From the NCBI RefSeq assembly GCF_003144115.1, contig NW_020312000.1, positions 374,117 through 438,116 of the forward strand: DNA of 64,000 nt. Direction: 5' to 3'. Made by a program: the position numbers and the translations under genes. Shown here piece by piece: positions 63,361-64,000 of this stretch. Source of the stretch: Tilletiopsis washingtonensis. Taxonomy: Eukaryota > Basidiomycota > Exobasidiomycetes > Entylomatales. Below the pieces are notes generated by a model, which saw only the letters and a program-made list of their open reading frames with translations, searched no databases and was not told the DNA's origin. The stretch's first letter is position 1. Each line of letters opens with the position of its first letter.

Positions 63361-64000
63361 ATGGCCGCGCCGCCGCCCGTGTGCGAGACGGATGCACACG
63401 CGCCGCACCCGCCGCCGCCCGTGCTCGCCTCCACTGCAGCACACGACGCCCTCGCCTCGGGCTCCTCCTCCTCGGCCCCCACCGAGGGCCGCCGGAAACG
63501 CATCGACAAGCGCAGTGCAGACTATGTCATACGCAGCGGCATTGCCGGCGGCGTGGCCGGATGCGTGGTGAGTGCTGGGCGCAGCACGAGCGATGGCTGC
63601 AGGGATTGGAAGGGCTGGTCCGCAAGAGGAGAAGCAGGAGCGGGCAGAGCCAGGAGCAAGGAGAGGCAGTGGATCGACATGCCGTGCAGCCGCGGAGCGA
63701 TGGACAGCGATCTGGTCTGCCGACAGCTGCAGGGCCAGGTGGCAGGCACCGTGTGTGGAGGCAGCTCGGGACGTGCTGGGCCGCTCCGCGCCTCTGTCTG
63801 GCCGGCCAGATCCACCGTCTATGCTGCCGCGATGTTGCATGCTGACACCGCACCAGGCCAAGACAGCCATCGCCCCGCTCGACCGCGTCAAGATTCTCTT
63901 CCAGGCGCAGAACCCCGAGTTCCAGAAGTACAGCGGGCGCTGGACGGGTGTCTTTACGGCCGCCGCCAGCATCGTCTCGACGCAGGGCCCCGCTGCGCTC
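63361..64000 (+). CDS. LEU5: Mitochondrial carrier of the LEU5/SLC25A42 (coenzyme A) type, cut by the window edge
   Basis: Exons 63361-63567 and 63857 to beyond 64000 give the first 117 residues. A Pro/Ser-rich N-terminal tail of about 50 residues leads to the first transmembrane helix (DYVIRSGIAGGVAGCVAKTA). It ends in the carrier signature PLDRVK (P-x-D/E-x-x-K/R), followed by ILFQAQNPEFQKYSGRW. The residues after the signature match LEU5/Graves-disease carrier relatives, which are needed for coenzyme A in the matrix; ADP/ATP-type carriers differ here. The donor is GTGAGT after GGATGCGTG and the intron is 289 nt, long for this window. Only the first repeat is visible, so substrate assignment is provisional. 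Confidence 0.82.
   Translation, partial: MAAPPPVCETDAHAPHPPPPVLASTAAHDALASGSSSSAPTEGRRKRIDKRSADYVIRSGIAGGVAGCVVSAGRSTSDGCRDWKGWSARGEAGAGRARSKERQWIDMPCSRGAMDSDLVCRQLQGQVAGTVCGGSSGRAGPLRASVWPARSTVYAAAMLHADTAPGQDSHRPARPRQDSLPGAEPRVPEVQRALDGCLYGRRQHRLDAGPRCA

Noticed and set aside
1-64000. Transposons, virus-derived elements, CRISPR arrays or a secondary-metabolite cluster
   Set aside because: No transposase, reverse transcriptase, integrase, terminal repeats, spaced direct repeats or clustered biosynthetic genes were seen on either strand.

Overview
The window is a GC-rich, gene-dense nuclear segment from a fungus, most likely a basidiomycete of the smut lineage (Ustilaginomycotina). That placement is inference. 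It rests on very high GC, many short spliceosomal introns with GTGAGT/GTGAGC-type donors and CTGAC-like branch sites, very short gaps between convergent genes, and the gene set (XRN1, FHL1, PIM1/Lon, AIM25, TVP38, LEU5 and others). I rebuilt 22 protein-coding genes by joining exons by hand. Twenty are complete, and one at each window edge is cut. There is also one intron-containing tRNA-Gln(UUG) gene. About 69 introns are implied, and for every complete gene the proposed exons sum to an uninterrupted reading frame.

Layout. 1-4.6 kb: an unknown small membrane-anchored protein (cut, minus), the PP2A catalytic subunit (minus) and complex I subunit NDUFB8 (plus). 4.7-10 kb: the repair nuclease RAD2/XPG (minus). 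10.3-16 kb: a SYLF-SH3 actin-patch protein (plus), a homocysteine S-methyltransferase (minus) and a xylitol/sorbitol dehydrogenase (plus). 16.3-25 kb: a giant FHL1-type FHA-forkhead regulator (minus) and GTP cyclohydrolase I (plus). 25-31 kb: a gene-poor 1.4 kb stretch, a tiny mitochondrial protein (plus) and mitochondrial Lon protease (minus). 31.7-42 kb: the 5'-3' exonuclease XRN1 and a 1509-residue AhpC/TSA-fold protein (both plus). 42-46.5 kb: tRNA-Gln (minus), the F1-ATPase assembly factor ATP11 (plus) and the Golgi protein TVP38 (minus). 47-55 kb: a carotenoid cleavage oxygenase and an alpha/beta hydrolase (both minus), a 1.8 kb gap, and a secreted phytase-like esterase (plus). 55-64 kb: an AIM25-type scramblase (minus), an RNF10/MAG2-type RING protein (plus), the TFIIH kinase CDK7/KIN28 (minus) and the start of a LEU5-type mitochondrial carrier (plus).

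The genes do not form an operon-like pathway. Six of the 22 are mitochondrial (NDUFB8, the 94-residue protein, Lon, ATP11, AIM25, LEU5-type carrier), and two act in transcription-coupled repair and TFIIH (RAD2, CDK7). Most genes sit in divergent or convergent pairs. I see no transposon, virus-derived element, CRISPR array or secondary-metabolite cluster, and no convincing new multi-gene system. The points of interest are within genes: a 10-nt microexon, a 4-nt initiator exon, changed regulatory residues in PP2A and CDK7, low-complexity extensions on conserved enzymes, and a TATA element shared by a tRNA gene and ATP11.
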